From positions 1-25,037 of the forward strand of contig CAZQNO010000040.1 in NCBI GenBank assembly GCA_964594775.1: a DNA stretch of 25,037 nucleotides. The letters run 5' to 3'. The stretch comes from CAYFVU01 sp964594775 (GTDB taxonomy: Bacteria > Spirochaetota > Spirochaetia > DSM-16054 > Sediminispirochaetaceae). This document shows positions 1 through 7,795 of this stretch, in pieces (within the stretch, counting starts at the first letter, position 1; each line of letters begins with the position of its first letter). The notes below the pieces were generated by a model that was not told the DNA's origin, did no database searches, and was given only the letters and a program-made list of their open reading frames with translations. The position numbers were made by a program, and so were the translations under genes.

Positions 1-44
1 GCTCTCAGCGAGTATCTATTGCCTATCCCGCATGATTTGAACCA

Positions 45-509
45 CTATGAAAGGAATACCACGAACAGAGGCCGTTTACGAGATAACCAGGCGCTGATAG
101 ATACCGATCTTGCCGCCTGTAAAAGATTTTGAGAAATCTCCTGCCGTATTATTCCTTTTCCTTTTCCCCATATTAAAAAAGAAAGAATTACATGACAAAA
201 AGAGAACACAGTGCTGACAAAAACCTTCGAGCCTTCCAGATAGGAGTCCGGAAGGCTCGTCTTTAGCGGCGAGAACCTGTGGTTTTGGCCTACGGGCTGC
301 TCTATCGAGCGGCTGTAGATGAGTTTGTCCGGCGGCACGCCTAACTGTACGAGCACATTCGGTTCGGAGAGATTATTTGTGCTTACATCGAGGGCGTATC
401 CACCTCCTATGATGTGCTTAACGTTATGCCTGTTTATTAATTCGAACAGTTCTGCGAAGGCTTTCTGTCCTTAATCCAATCGGCCCTTCTGTAGACTCTT
501 TTCTATCAT
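45..509 (-). pseudogene. Decayed DUF6036-like nucleotidyltransferase gene
   Basis: Read on the minus strand, an ATG at 509 with GGAG just upstream starts a frame that hits an in-frame TAA at 473-471 (codon 13) and then stays open to 45. The readable part carries two blocks that I recall from DUF6036-type minimal nucleotidyltransferases: a block like FELINRHNVKHIIGGGYA, and one like LSEPNVLVQLGVPPDK. In intact relatives the catalytic G-S/DxD-type region lies between them. Here the blocks are almost adjacent, so the catalytic core appears deleted. The end of the frame (after about 297) has no recognisable family sequence. An early stop plus an internal deletion indicate a dead gene. Family assignment is from memory of the motif pattern, so moderate. 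It lies beside a toxin-antitoxin pair, as decayed accessory genes often do. Confidence 0.6.
219..259 (-). terminator. Hairpin with T-run, possible minus-strand terminator
   Basis: Perfect 10-bp inverted repeat CGAGCCTTCC / GGAAGGCTCG (228-237 and 250-259) with a 12-nt loop. On the minus strand it is followed after 4 nt by five T (223-219). It lies inside the open tail of the decayed nucleotidyltransferase frame, roughly where family similarity is lost, so it may be the original terminator or a sequence brought in by the rearrangement. Confidence 0.4.
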
Positions 510-525
510 GTTCGATCTCCGTTTT

Positions 526-554
526 ATTATAACCGAAAGGTTTTATCCTGTCTT
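526..554 (-). promoter_or_regulatory. Promoter of the decayed nucleotidyltransferase gene
   Basis: On the minus strand AAGACA (554-549) and TATAAT (531-526) are separated by 17 bp. The predicted start of transcription, near 519, is about 10 nt before the ATG at 509. The -10 is a perfect consensus and the -35 matches at 4 of 6 positions. Confidence 0.45.
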
Positions 555-660
555 GTGAGATGTGGAAGGGAAATAGATTTTACGCACAGCGGCCTTTCCA
601 TCCACAACACCGGAACACCTTTCCCGCCATCCTAATGGTCCTCTCCGACCGGCTCAATAC

Positions 661-1086
661 TCAATATGTACCAAAAGGAGCGGTAAAACCGAGGGCAGAT
701 GCACAGCGGTTCATACCGGTGTCGAAACTGAAGATGAGCACGTTCCGCTCCGGACTTGTATCTGTATACACGAGGGCGGATGCAAGGTGCAGGGCGTCGA
801 GTGTTTTTACGTGTACGGGAAAAGCTCCCATAGCGCGCCTCTTTACTGCGGAGGAGAGGGCGAGAAGAGAAATTCCGGACAAGACTGCATTCAATCTCGA
901 ATTCGCCTGTACTAAACCCTCATCGTCAATTTCTCCGTCGATGCGATACCGATGGATTACGCGCCTCGATTCGATTTCCAGCAATTCGCTCGATATAATG
1001 CGCTCACAGGCCAGAACCTGTTGTATGGAAGAGTCGCCGAGTAATATATGGCGGAGAAGTACGGAGGTATCCACATAAGCTACCAT
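661..1086 (-). CDS. vapC: PIN-domain ribonuclease toxin (VapC-like)
   Basis: A 141-residue PIN-domain protein, the usual VapC size. The acidic residues expected around the metal site are present: D6 in VDTS, E34/E37 in SSELLEIE, D97 in TLDALHLASA and D122 in the SFDTGM strand. VapC toxins are Mg-dependent RNases that cut tRNA or rRNA and arrest translation; which RNA this one cuts cannot be read from sequence. The ATG (1086-1084) lies within 4 nt of the antitoxin stop (TAG at 1082-1080) and the two frames overlap by 7 nt, so the pair is almost certainly translationally coupled. A GAGGAG about 10 nt before the ATG, inside the antitoxin gene, can serve as ribosome-binding site. The gene appears intact. 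Confidence 0.88.
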   Translation of the reverse strand: MVAYVDTSVLLRHILLGDSSIQQVLACERIISSELLEIESRRVIHRYRIDGEIDDEGLVQANSRLNAVLSGISLLALSSAVKRRAMGAFPVHVKTLDALHLASALVYTDTSPERNVLIFSFDTGMNRCASALGFTAPFGTY

Positions 1087-1322
1087 CTGTCCGACCGCTC
1101 CTCTTCCATTTTGTCGAGGAGATCAACAGTGGTGAGGGGCTCGAGTTCTTTGTACGAATAGGGTTGCTGCGCCTCTCGTGCAAATAGCGGTTCTTCCTCG
1201 TAGGGACTGAGTATCGCAACAGGATGTCTATGGTCGAGGACAATAATACGAGAGCCCTTCTTTACCTCTTTTAGTTCAGCACTCAAATGAGCTTTTAGTT
1301 TTGAAACAGAAATGGTCTTCAT
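1080..1322 (-). CDS. Phd/YefM-fold antitoxin of the PIN toxin
   Basis: An 80-residue protein whose first 45 residues match the Phd/YefM pattern (MKTISVSKLKAHLS, then a V-KKG-S-IIVLDHRHPVAIL strand region). The acidic, Pro/Tyr-rich C-terminal half is the expected toxin-binding part. It is the first gene of the toxin-antitoxin operon and probably represses its own promoter, because a perfect palindrome sits over the -35 element. There is no Shine-Dalgarno sequence before the ATG at 1322. The predicted transcription start coincides with the A of that ATG, so the mRNA is probably leaderless. Pairing of a Phd-type antitoxin with a PIN toxin is common in VapBC-like systems. Confidence 0.85.
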   Translation of the reverse strand: MKTISVSKLKAHLSAELKEVKKGSRIIVLDHRHPVAILSPYEEEPLFAREAQQPYSYKELEPLTTVDLLDKMEEERSDRW

Positions 1323-1364
1323 GAGACTAGAATATGACTATAAGCTGGATATGTCAATATCCAG
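1323..1364 (-). promoter_or_regulatory. Toxin-antitoxin promoter and palindromic operator
   Basis: On the minus strand TTGACA (1357-1352), a 17-bp spacer and TATTCT (1334-1329) stand exactly 6 nt before the antitoxin ATG at 1322, which puts +1 on the start codon. The -35 lies within a perfect inverted repeat CTGGATAT-4 nt-ATATCCAG (1345-1364), the likely autoregulatory operator of the antitoxin or the toxin-antitoxin complex. Confidence 0.7.
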
Positions 1365-1433
1365 GAAGACAGATTTCGAATCGGTTCTGTCGCGGGAGAG
1401 GAGCCCCCGGAACATAAGCTCCAGTCTCTATGC

Positions 1434-1463
1434 TCGCAAGGCAGCCTAATTATGGGGTATAGT
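1434..1463 (+). promoter_or_regulatory. Possible tex promoter
   Basis: TATAGT (1458-1463) with a weak TCGCAA (1434-1439) 18 bp upstream. The -10 is good (5 of 6) and sits 6 nt before the ATG at 1470, matching the spacing at other leader genes in the window. The -35 is poor, so the call is tentative. Confidence 0.35.
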
Positions 1464-1469
1464 GCTGTC

Positions 1470-3689
1470 ATGGAAGCCACACAAGACAGCGGCAGCCGCG
1501 CACGCTATGCACTGCCTTCTCACATCAAGCGGGTCGCCGATCAGCTCGAGCTCAAGCAAGGCCAGGTGCAGCGGACGGGGCAGCTCCTTGCCGAAGAGGC
1601 CAGTGTTCCCTTCATAAGCCGCTACCGCAAGGAAGCCACCGGCGGACTGGATGAGGTCCTCGTCAAGACAATAAAGACGAGTCTCGAACGCCTCGAGACA
1701 TTGGAAAAGCGGCGCACTACAATTCTCGAGACCATCGCCGGCCAGGAAAAACTCACCGACGAATTGGCCGCGCGGATCCGTTCCGTCTTCGACCCGAAAG
1801 AATTGGAAGATATCTATCTTCCCTACAAGCCAAAGCGGCGCAGCCGCGGGACCATTGCACGCGGGCTCGGTCTCGAAGCCCTTGCCGACGAACTGCTTAG
1901 CCAAAACGATGCCGACCCGCATCACCTGGCGGAGAAATTTTTACACGATAAAGTGGAGAGCACGGATGCGGCGCTGCAGGGTGCCCGCGATATCCTTGCC
2001 GAACGGATGAATGAGGACGCCGAGCTTCGTGCCGAAATGCGGCGCCTCTATGCCAAGGAAGCCGTCATAAGCGCCAAACAGGCGAAAGGGAAGGCGGCGA
2101 AGGAGAAAACCGAGGCACAGCCGCAGCAGGCGGCCAAGTACCGCGACTACCATCAGTGGAGCGAAAAGTTAAAAGGATGTCCGGCCCACCGTTTTCTGGC
2201 CATGCAGCGAGGCGCGGGCGAAGGATTTCTCTCGCTTTCGGTGGCCCCGCAGGAGGAGGAGCGGGCACTGCACATCCTGCGCCGGCGCTATATTCGGCGG
2301 GACAACGCCTGCGGCCGGCAGGTAGCTGAAGCCGCCGAGGATGCCTACAAGCGCCTGCTGGCACCCTCTCTGGAGAATGAATTCCTGGCCGAAGCCAAGG
2401 AGAAGGCCGACCGCGAATCCATTGCCGTGTTTGCCGAAAACCTTCGGCAGCTCCTTTTGGCGCCTCCGCTGGGTCCCAAGCGGGTGCTGGCCATAGATCC
2501 GGGCTTCCGCAGCGGCTGCAAGCTCGTCTGCCTGGACGAACAGGGGGAGCTGCTCAGCCACGAAGTAATGTATCCCCATCCGCCGCAGAACAGACGCGCC
2601 GAGGCGGCCGAACAAGTCATCCGTTTAGTCCGTGAGTACCGTATCGAGGCGCTTGCCATAGGTAACGGCACCGCCGGCCGCGAAACGGAAGAGCTGGTCC
2701 GCAGCCTCGATTTCGGTGCGGCCTGGCCTTCAAAAGCTGCCGGGACTATCGCGTTGTTCATGGTGCCGGAGGACGGGGCTTCGGTGTATTCCGCCTCTGA
2801 ACTGGCCCGGAAAGAATTCCCCCAATACGACGTGACGGTGCGGGGGGCGGTCTCCATCGGCCGCCGCCTTACGGATCCGCTTTCCGAGCTGGTAAAAATC
2901 GATCCTAAATCGGTGGGGGTCGGACAGTATCAGCACGATGTCGACCAGAAGCTGTTGAAAGCCGAATTGGATTCGGTAGTCGAATCCTGCGTAAACCTGG
3001 TGGGGGTGAACCTCAACACCGCCGGAGCGCCGCTGCTGCAGTACGTATCCGGCCTCGGACCAAAATTGGCGGCAGCCGTCGTCGCACACCGGAGCGAAAA
3101 AGGCTCCTTCTCTTCCCGCAGCGAGTTGAAAAAGCTAGCGGGGCTGGGGCCGAAGGCTTTTCAACAGGCCGCCGGTTTTCTCCGCATACCGGATGCGGCC
3201 AATCCGTTGGACGCCTCGGCGGTCCACCCCGAATCCTACGGCATCGTGGAGCAGATGGCCGCCGACCAGGGGTGCGGTATCCCGGAACTGATGAAGGATG
3301 CCGGACGCCGGAAGGCCATCCGCCTGGAAGCATATGTGAACGAGACAGTTGGTCTGCCGACACTTGAAGATATTCTCTCCGAGCTGGAAAAACCCGGCCG
3401 CGACCCGCGCGATACCATCGAGGAGTTCAGTTTCGAGGCGAACGTGCACCGCATCGAGGACCTTCAGACGGGTATGGTCCTGCCGGGAATAGTCACCAAC
3501 ATCACCCGCTTCGGCGCCTTTGTGGATGTGGGGATCAAGCAGGACGGACTCGTGCACGTCAGCGAAATGGCCGAACGCTTCGTGCGGGACCCGGCGGAAG
3601 TAGTCAAGCTGCGGCAGCAGGTGCGCGTGCGGGTGCTCGAGGTCGATGTCGAGCGAAACAGGATTTCCCTCTCTCTTAAATCTGTTTAA
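1470..3689 (+). CDS. tex: Tex family S1 RNA-binding protein
   Basis: With the ATG at 1470 the protein has 739 residues, typical of Tex. Order of parts: N-terminal helical region (1-330); a YqgF/RNase H-like fold starting near residue 338 (VLAIDPGFRSGCKLV); tandem helix-hairpin-helix motifs near 506-575 (LNTAGAPLLQYVSGLGPKLA and KLAGLGPKAFQQ); and a C-terminal S1 domain from about 668 (GMVLPGIVTNITRFGAFVD) to the end. Tex is a cytoplasmic nucleic-acid-binding protein linked to transcription and to tolerance of stress and toxins. Two in-frame ATGs are possible, at 1452 and 1470. Neither has a good Shine-Dalgarno site, but TATAGT at 1458-1463 lies exactly 6 nt before the second, which would exclude the first from the transcript. 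I therefore prefer 1470. Confidence 0.95.
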   Translation: MEATQDSGSRARYALPSHIKRVADQLELKQGQVQRTGQLLAEEASVPFISRYRKEATGGLDEVLVKTIKTSLERLETLEKRRTTILETIAGQEKLTDELAARIRSVFDPKELEDIYLPYKPKRRSRGTIARGLGLEALADELLSQNDADPHHLAEKFLHDKVESTDAALQGARDILAERMNEDAELRAEMRRLYAKEAVISAKQAKGKAAKEKTEAQPQQAAKYRDYHQWSEKLKGCPAHRFLAMQRGAGEGFLSLSVAPQEEERALHILRRRYIRRDNACGRQVAEAAEDAYKRLLAPSLENEFLAEAKEKADRESIAVFAENLRQLLLAPPLGPKRVLAIDPGFRSGCKLVCLDEQGELLSHEVMYPHPPQNRRAEAAEQVIRLVREYRIEALAIGNGTAGRETEELVRSLDFGAAWPSKAAGTIALFMVPEDGASVYSASELARKEFPQYDVTVRGAVSIGRRLTDPLSELVKIDPKSVGVGQYQHDVDQKLLKAELDSVVESCVNLVGVNLNTAGAPLLQYVSGLGPKLAAAVVAHRSEKGSFSSRSELKKLAGLGPKAFQQAAGFLRIPDAANPLDASAVHPESYGIVEQMAADQGCGIPELMKDAGRRKAIRLEAYVNETVGLPTLEDILSELEKPGRDPRDTIEEFSFEANVHRIEDLQTGMVLPGIVTNITRFGAFVDVGIKQDGLVHVSEMAERFVRDPAEVVKLRQQVRVRVLEVDVERNRISLSLKSV

Positions 3690-3759
3690 CCGTGCGTACC
3701 GGGCAGAGCGCCGAAAGAGTCAGAACGCCGGCTGCGCCGCCTCTTTTACCTCTTCCTTA

Positions 3760-4641
3760 CTACTCACAGCGTCCCCCGGGTATGCTCGTGAGCATCTTGA
3801 AAGAAAGGACCAAGGACACCGCGCTCACAAAGGTGAAGAAGAGGAAAGGAGGAAGCTCGAGCCTGCCTTCCATGGTCCAGGCGGAGATGAGCATAGCCGT
3901 AATCGCCGCCGCCATAGTAACCGCCTTCACCGCCAGAACGACGGAAAGGAGGTAGCCGACGGCCTTCCGCCGCAGGACCTGCACGGCGGTGAAGACCGCC
4001 AGAGGGACGATGAGTCCGAGGTCGAAGGCCTGTACATCGAGGCTGTCCTGACCGAAGAGCTGTCCCTGTATCTCTCCGGAGAGGACCGCCGCGATGCGGG
4101 AGGACCACATCCCCAGCAGCACAAAGGCAACGATAAAGGAGAGTACGGCAATTCCCTTCCGCGGAAAGGAGGAGGAGACTATCTCCGGCAGCCGGCCCAC
4201 CGGGATAGTAGTGACGGTCCAGGCCGCCGCGGCGATGCAGAGGGGATAGATGATGATGTAGAGGGGAAAGAGCGGCCCGATGTCCCAATAGACCGCGTAC
4301 ATCAGGTATTGATAGAAGAAGTAGGCCAGCAGTCCCAGGGCCAAGAGCCGTGCCCGAAGGGAGCCGCGGTAGATGAAAAAGGCCGCAGCGAGGAGTGCCG
4401 GTGCCGCGAGGAACAGACTCACCGCGTCCCAGCCGATGCCTTCGGCTACGACCCGAAGGGCGTTGTAGGCGTAGACCCCGTCGGTGACCATCTCGTACTC
4501 TTCCCCCCGCACGCTCACCACCTCTTTCGTCGTCTCGCCGCCGCGAAAGAGCAGGCCGGCGGCCGAGGCGGCGGCGGCAAGAAGGGCCGCCGCCGCACAG
4601 AGAACCGCGATCCTGTGAAATGTCTTTGCCTTTGTGTTCAT
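3760..4641 (-). CDS. Polytopic membrane protein, unknown family
   Basis: A 293-residue protein with about eight hydrophobic segments (near residues 10-31, 73-91, 95-115, 120-142, 165-187, 207-222, 230-255 and 262-284) and no recognisable catalytic motif. The first segment is followed by a short polar stretch that probably faces outside. GGAGG stands about 6 nt before the ATG at 4641. It is the last gene of the operon with the barrel-like protein, MFS exporter, FtsX-type permease and ATPase, 38 bp after the ATPase stop. By context it may be an accessory or immunity-like subunit of the ABC exporter. That role is inferred from position only. Confidence 0.75.
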   Translation of the reverse strand: MNTKAKTFHRIAVLCAAAALLAAAASAAGLLFRGGETTKEVVSVRGEEYEMVTDGVYAYNALRVVAEGIGWDAVSLFLAAPALLAAAFFIYRGSLRARLLALGLLAYFFYQYLMYAVYWDIGPLFPLYIIIYPLCIAAAAWTVTTIPVGRLPEIVSSSFPRKGIAVLSFIVAFVLLGMWSSRIAAVLSGEIQGQLFGQDSLDVQAFDLGLIVPLAVFTAVQVLRRKAVGYLLSVVLAVKAVTMAAAITAMLISAWTMEGRLELPPFLFFTFVSAVSLVLSFKMLTSIPGGRCE

Positions 4642-4679
4642 ATCATTCCTCCAGCTGTCCGCCTATACTGTCCACCCGC

Positions 4680-5447
4680 TCAAACCCCCATTTCCAGGAG
4701 CCAGGCGGACAGTTGTTCTTCTCTCTTCTTGATTTCGAGACGGTCGCCGGAGCATTTGCCTAGAGGCTTCTCCGCGACGATCCTTCCGTCGATCATACAG
4801 AGGACCCGCTCGCTCCTCGCTGCAACCCTCACGTCGTGGGTGACCAGCATTATCGTCATTCCCTCTCCGTTGATTCCTCCGAGAAGGTCCATGATCTCTT
4901 CGGAGGATTTGGAGTTGAGGGCGCCGGTTGGTTCGTCGGCGAAGAGGATCTGCGGTTCGTTAATTAAGGCCCGGCAGATCCCCACCCGCTGCAGCTGTCC
5001 GCCGGAGGCTTCGGTAATGTCGTTGTTCTCCAGTTCGAGGATTCCCGTCTTCTTCATCAGTTCGACCGCCCGCTTGTTTACCGTCCCTCTGCTCTGTTTC
5101 TTCGATAGGTAACCCGACAGGGCTATATTGTCGAAGATTTTCAGATTCTTCAACAGATGTATCTGCTGAAAAACAAAACCCATCTCATCGAGCCGCATCG
5201 CCGAGAGAGCCTTCTCCGAGAGCGCGGAGAGCTCGCGGCCGGCAAAATGCACGCTGCCGGAGTTCATCCCGTCCATTCCGCAGGCGGTGTAGAGAAGGGT
5301 CGACTTTCCCGATCCCGACGGGCCCATTACCGAAATGAACTCACCGCTTTCGATTGTAAGATCGACGTCCTTCAGTACATGGAGCTCGTTCCTGCTGCCC
5401 AGCGTGTAATTCTTGTTCAGTTTCTTTGTTTCCAGTAGAGTGTTCAT
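4680..5447 (-). CDS. ABC exporter ATPase (MacB/LolD/BceA type)
   Basis: A 255-residue ABC ATPase of the family that pairs with FtsX-like permeases. Visible motifs: Walker A GPSGSGKST (residues 42-50), Q-loop VFQQIHLLKNL, signature ASGGQLQRV, Walker B ILFADEPT with the downstream GALNS typical of MacB/BceA-like proteins, and the switch histidine in MLVTHD. The signature begins ASGGQ rather than LSGGQ, a tolerated variant in this group. It should power the permease encoded immediately upstream (stop of the permease 11 bp before this ATG). The ribosome-binding site is GGGAG, 7 nt before the ATG. Members of this family move lipoproteins, peptides or antimicrobial compounds in or through the envelope. 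The substrate here is unknown. Confidence 0.92.
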   Translation of the reverse strand: MNTLLETKKLNKNYTLGSRNELHVLKDVDLTIESGEFISVMGPSGSGKSTLLYTACGMDGMNSGSVHFAGRELSALSEKALSAMRLDEMGFVFQQIHLLKNLKIFDNIALSGYLSKKQSRGTVNKRAVELMKKTGILELENNDITEASGGQLQRVGICRALINEPQILFADEPTGALNSKSSEEIMDLLGGINGEGMTIMLVTHDVRVAARSERVLCMIDGRIVAEKPLGKCSGDRLEIKKREEQLSAWLLEMGV

Positions 5448-5458
5448 TTTCGTTCTCC

Positions 5459-7795
5459 CTAGTATAATTGTGCTAGTGTCTGTTCTTTCACGGAACCCAT
5501 ACCGAGTACCGTCGCGAGGGCTACCGCCGCAAAGAGAAGAAGCGGCAGCAGCAGGTATGAGCTAAGCGGATCTATCACGAAGCGTATCTGCGGAGCCCCC
5601 ATCTGTCCCCATATTAAGCCCATCAGCCGGCTGCCAATCGTGTTCGAGAAGAGTGTCCCGAAGAGCACGCCTATAGCCAGCAGGACTCCCATGGTGCTAA
5701 GATACTGCATGCGCAGTTGTCCGAGGGAGAAGCCGATACTCTTCATGATCGATATCCGAACGGCATCCTTTGCGATGAGCATCGTGAGAAAGAGGGAACT
5801 GATGAGAACCGCGACCGCCAGGCCCGCGGCCCCCGCAAGGGCCGTAACTTTTTTTAGCTGCTTGACGGTGTTTCCAAATGTCTGGGATATATAGCTCTCC
5901 ATGTCGGTAACCCGGGCGGGATGGAAGAGACGGGCGTACTCCTGCCTCTTCTCCGCCGTGTCGGCCTGTGGTGCCACATCCATGCAGAGGGTGTACCAGA
6001 GGACCGAAGAGGGATCGTAGGGCAGGGGCGCCTTGGCGGTCCTGCCGCCGTTGGTCACATCCTGGTAGATGCCGCTGACCCGCATCCTTTGTTCTTCCCC
6101 CTTTACCAGAAGAATGAGGCTGTCCCCGACCTCTTTGTGCATATCCTGTGCGCTGAGATAGGAGAGGGCTATTTCGTTCTCCTGTACCGGCACCTCACCT
6201 TCAACGTAGTCGAGGGGAAAGAGGCTGAAATCACCCGATTCCAGGGCAATGGATTCTTCCTCCCCGTTCTCTGTGAGATAGGTGAACTGCGAGCTCACCA
6301 GGGGAGAGTAGCGGGAGACCTCCTCGTCTTCGGCCACGTGTTCGAGCAGGCTTTCGTAGCGCTTTTCGACCGAATCGGACTGCCGCAGGTCTATACGGAT
6401 ATCACTCCTGCCTATCCCCATGTAGGAGATGAAGCGGGGAGAGGTGATGGTACCGAGTAAATGAAGCGGAAGGATGATGATGCAAGTGGAGAAGAAGAAG
6501 ATGAAGCAGAGCAGGCCGAAGAGTCTGAATCGCTGCAGTGAGTCTCTAAAACCGAGGAAGATGTTTACATTGAGCGGTCCGCTCATCTTGAGGGGAAGAA
6601 GCCGTGCACCCCGGCCGTCCGGTCCGCCGCTTCCCATTCTCAGGGCCTCCACCGCGCTTATGCGGTTCACCCTTCGGAGGATCAGTATGCAGGAAAGACT
6701 CACGATACAGAAGACCGCAGCGGCAGCGGCGGCGGGCAGGAGGGCCGAGGCAATGCTCTTTGGGCCGATCCCCATGTAGAGCCGCATGTCTCCGGTAAAG
6801 TATCGGCTGAAGAAGTGCGAGGCAAGATAGCCTAAGAGTGTCGCGGCGGCAGCGATGAGGAGGTACTTAGAGAGATAGATACCCTTGACCTGTTTCCTCT
6901 TCATACCGATTGCTTTCATTACCCCTATCTCGCGGTAATCCTCTTCGATGCCGGCGAGAATGGTGAATCTGAGGCAGAGGAGGGCGATGAGCATGAGCAG
7001 AAGGCTGAGGAGGAATACCACCGCCGAGGCGATACCGTCGGTCAAGGCGTTGAGCGTCCTGAAGAGCCGGTGGTCGACGGAGGGCCCCTGCTTTGGGAGC
7101 CCCGAGGCGAGGTAGGCTTCAAAGAAGTCCTTCACCCGCTCCGGGTCGGCAAGGAGGAATTCGATGAGGTGCTCCCGCTCATGAAAGTGCTCCCGCAGCA
7201 TTGCGTAGTCCGAATCGTTGAGCAGGAAGCGCTTGGAATGAATGAGAGAGGGGTTCATCTGTGCGTCCCGCAGGGAGTGGCTGACGGTCAGCTCCATTTC
7301 GAACGGCAGATCCCGGATGGTAATTTTGTCTCCGATCTCGAGGTCCCGGCTTTGCATGTAGTACACGGGGACGGCGATGCTGCCCGCAGCGGGGCGGATT
7401 ATCCGGTTATCCGAATCGAGCAGAAAGTCGAAGCCCTCATTCTGCTTTACGAAACTGATGTCCATGATGCTGTTCTCTTCGGGGCCGCGCTTCTCGTCGA
7501 GGGTGAGTGCGGAACCGTCGATGGAAAGCATTTCCACCGTCTGCACTTCTTCGACGAGGGGCTGCCCGGCGGCCCAGGCTTCGATTTCCCCTTTGTCGAT
7601 GTACCCGCTGTGCATTTGGACGAAGTGAGGGACCCGTGCCGAGGAGAAGAGGGCATCTAAGGACCCGCTCAAATCGACGAGCAGTTTCGCGCCGCTCGCC
7701 ACGAGAAAGGCCGAGATGAGGATGAAGAGGAAAACGATCAAGACGACAATCCTCTTCTTTTCGAAATCTTTCTTGAATAATCGAAACAGTATCAT
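5459..7795 (-). CDS. FtsX/MacB-type ABC permease
   Basis: A 778-residue permease built of two halves. Half one has a membrane segment near 15-38, a large extracytoplasmic domain (about 40-255) and three segments near 260-375, which include the FtsX-type stretch EIGVMKAIGMKRKQVKGIYL. Half two has a segment near 425-447, a second extracytoplasmic domain (450-660) and three segments to the C-terminus, with the matching stretch ISIMKSIGFSLGQLRMQYL. This duplicated layout is that of large FtsX-like permeases of mechanotransmission-type exporters. It pairs with the ATPase just downstream. The start ATG overlaps the stop of the MFS gene as ATGA (7795-7792), so translation is coupled to the MFS exporter. 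The substrate is not deducible. Confidence 0.92.
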   Translation of the reverse strand: MILFRLFKKDFEKKRIVVLIVFLFILISAFLVASGAKLLVDLSGSLDALFSSARVPHFVQMHSGYIDKGEIEAWAAGQPLVEEVQTVEMLSIDGSALTLDEKRGPEENSIMDISFVKQNEGFDFLLDSDNRIIRPAAGSIAVPVYYMQSRDLEIGDKITIRDLPFEMELTVSHSLRDAQMNPSLIHSKRFLLNDSDYAMLREHFHEREHLIEFLLADPERVKDFFEAYLASGLPKQGPSVDHRLFRTLNALTDGIASAVVFLLSLLLMLIALLCLRFTILAGIEEDYREIGVMKAIGMKRKQVKGIYLSKYLLIAAAATLLGYLASHFFSRYFTGDMRLYMGIGPKSIASALLPAAAAAAVFCIVSLSCILILRRVNRISAVEALRMGSGGPDGRGARLLPLKMSGPLNVNIFLGFRDSLQRFRLFGLLCFIFFFSTCIIILPLHLLGTITSPRFISYMGIGRSDIRIDLRQSDSVEKRYESLLEHVAEDEEVSRYSPLVSSQFTYLTENGEEESIALESGDFSLFPLDYVEGEVPVQENEIALSYLSAQDMHKEVGDSLILLVKGEEQRMRVSGIYQDVTNGGRTAKAPLPYDPSSVLWYTLCMDVAPQADTAEKRQEYARLFHPARVTDMESYISQTFGNTVKQLKKVTALAGAAGLAVAVLISSLFLTMLIAKDAVRISIMKSIGFSLGQLRMQYLSTMGVLLAIGVLFGTLFSNTIGSRLMGLIWGQMGAPQIRFVIDPLSSYLLLPLLLFAAVALATVLGMGSVKEQTLAQLY

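Noticed and set aside
1..132. Open plus-strand frame of 43 codons from the window edge to TGA at 130-132
   Set aside because: It could be the end of a gene outside the window, but it is short, resembles no family I know and has no terminator after it. It overlaps the open tail of the minus-strand pseudogene frame.
560..1078. 172-codon plus-strand frame
   Set aside because: It lies fully antisense to the PIN toxin, whose catalytic residues are clear. The translation looks like a shadow and has no family pattern.
3646..5112. 488-codon plus-strand frame after tex
   Set aside because: It overlaps tex and runs antisense to the 293-residue membrane protein and the ABC ATPase. Its product is low-complexity and charged, as expected of an antisense shadow in GC-rich DNA.
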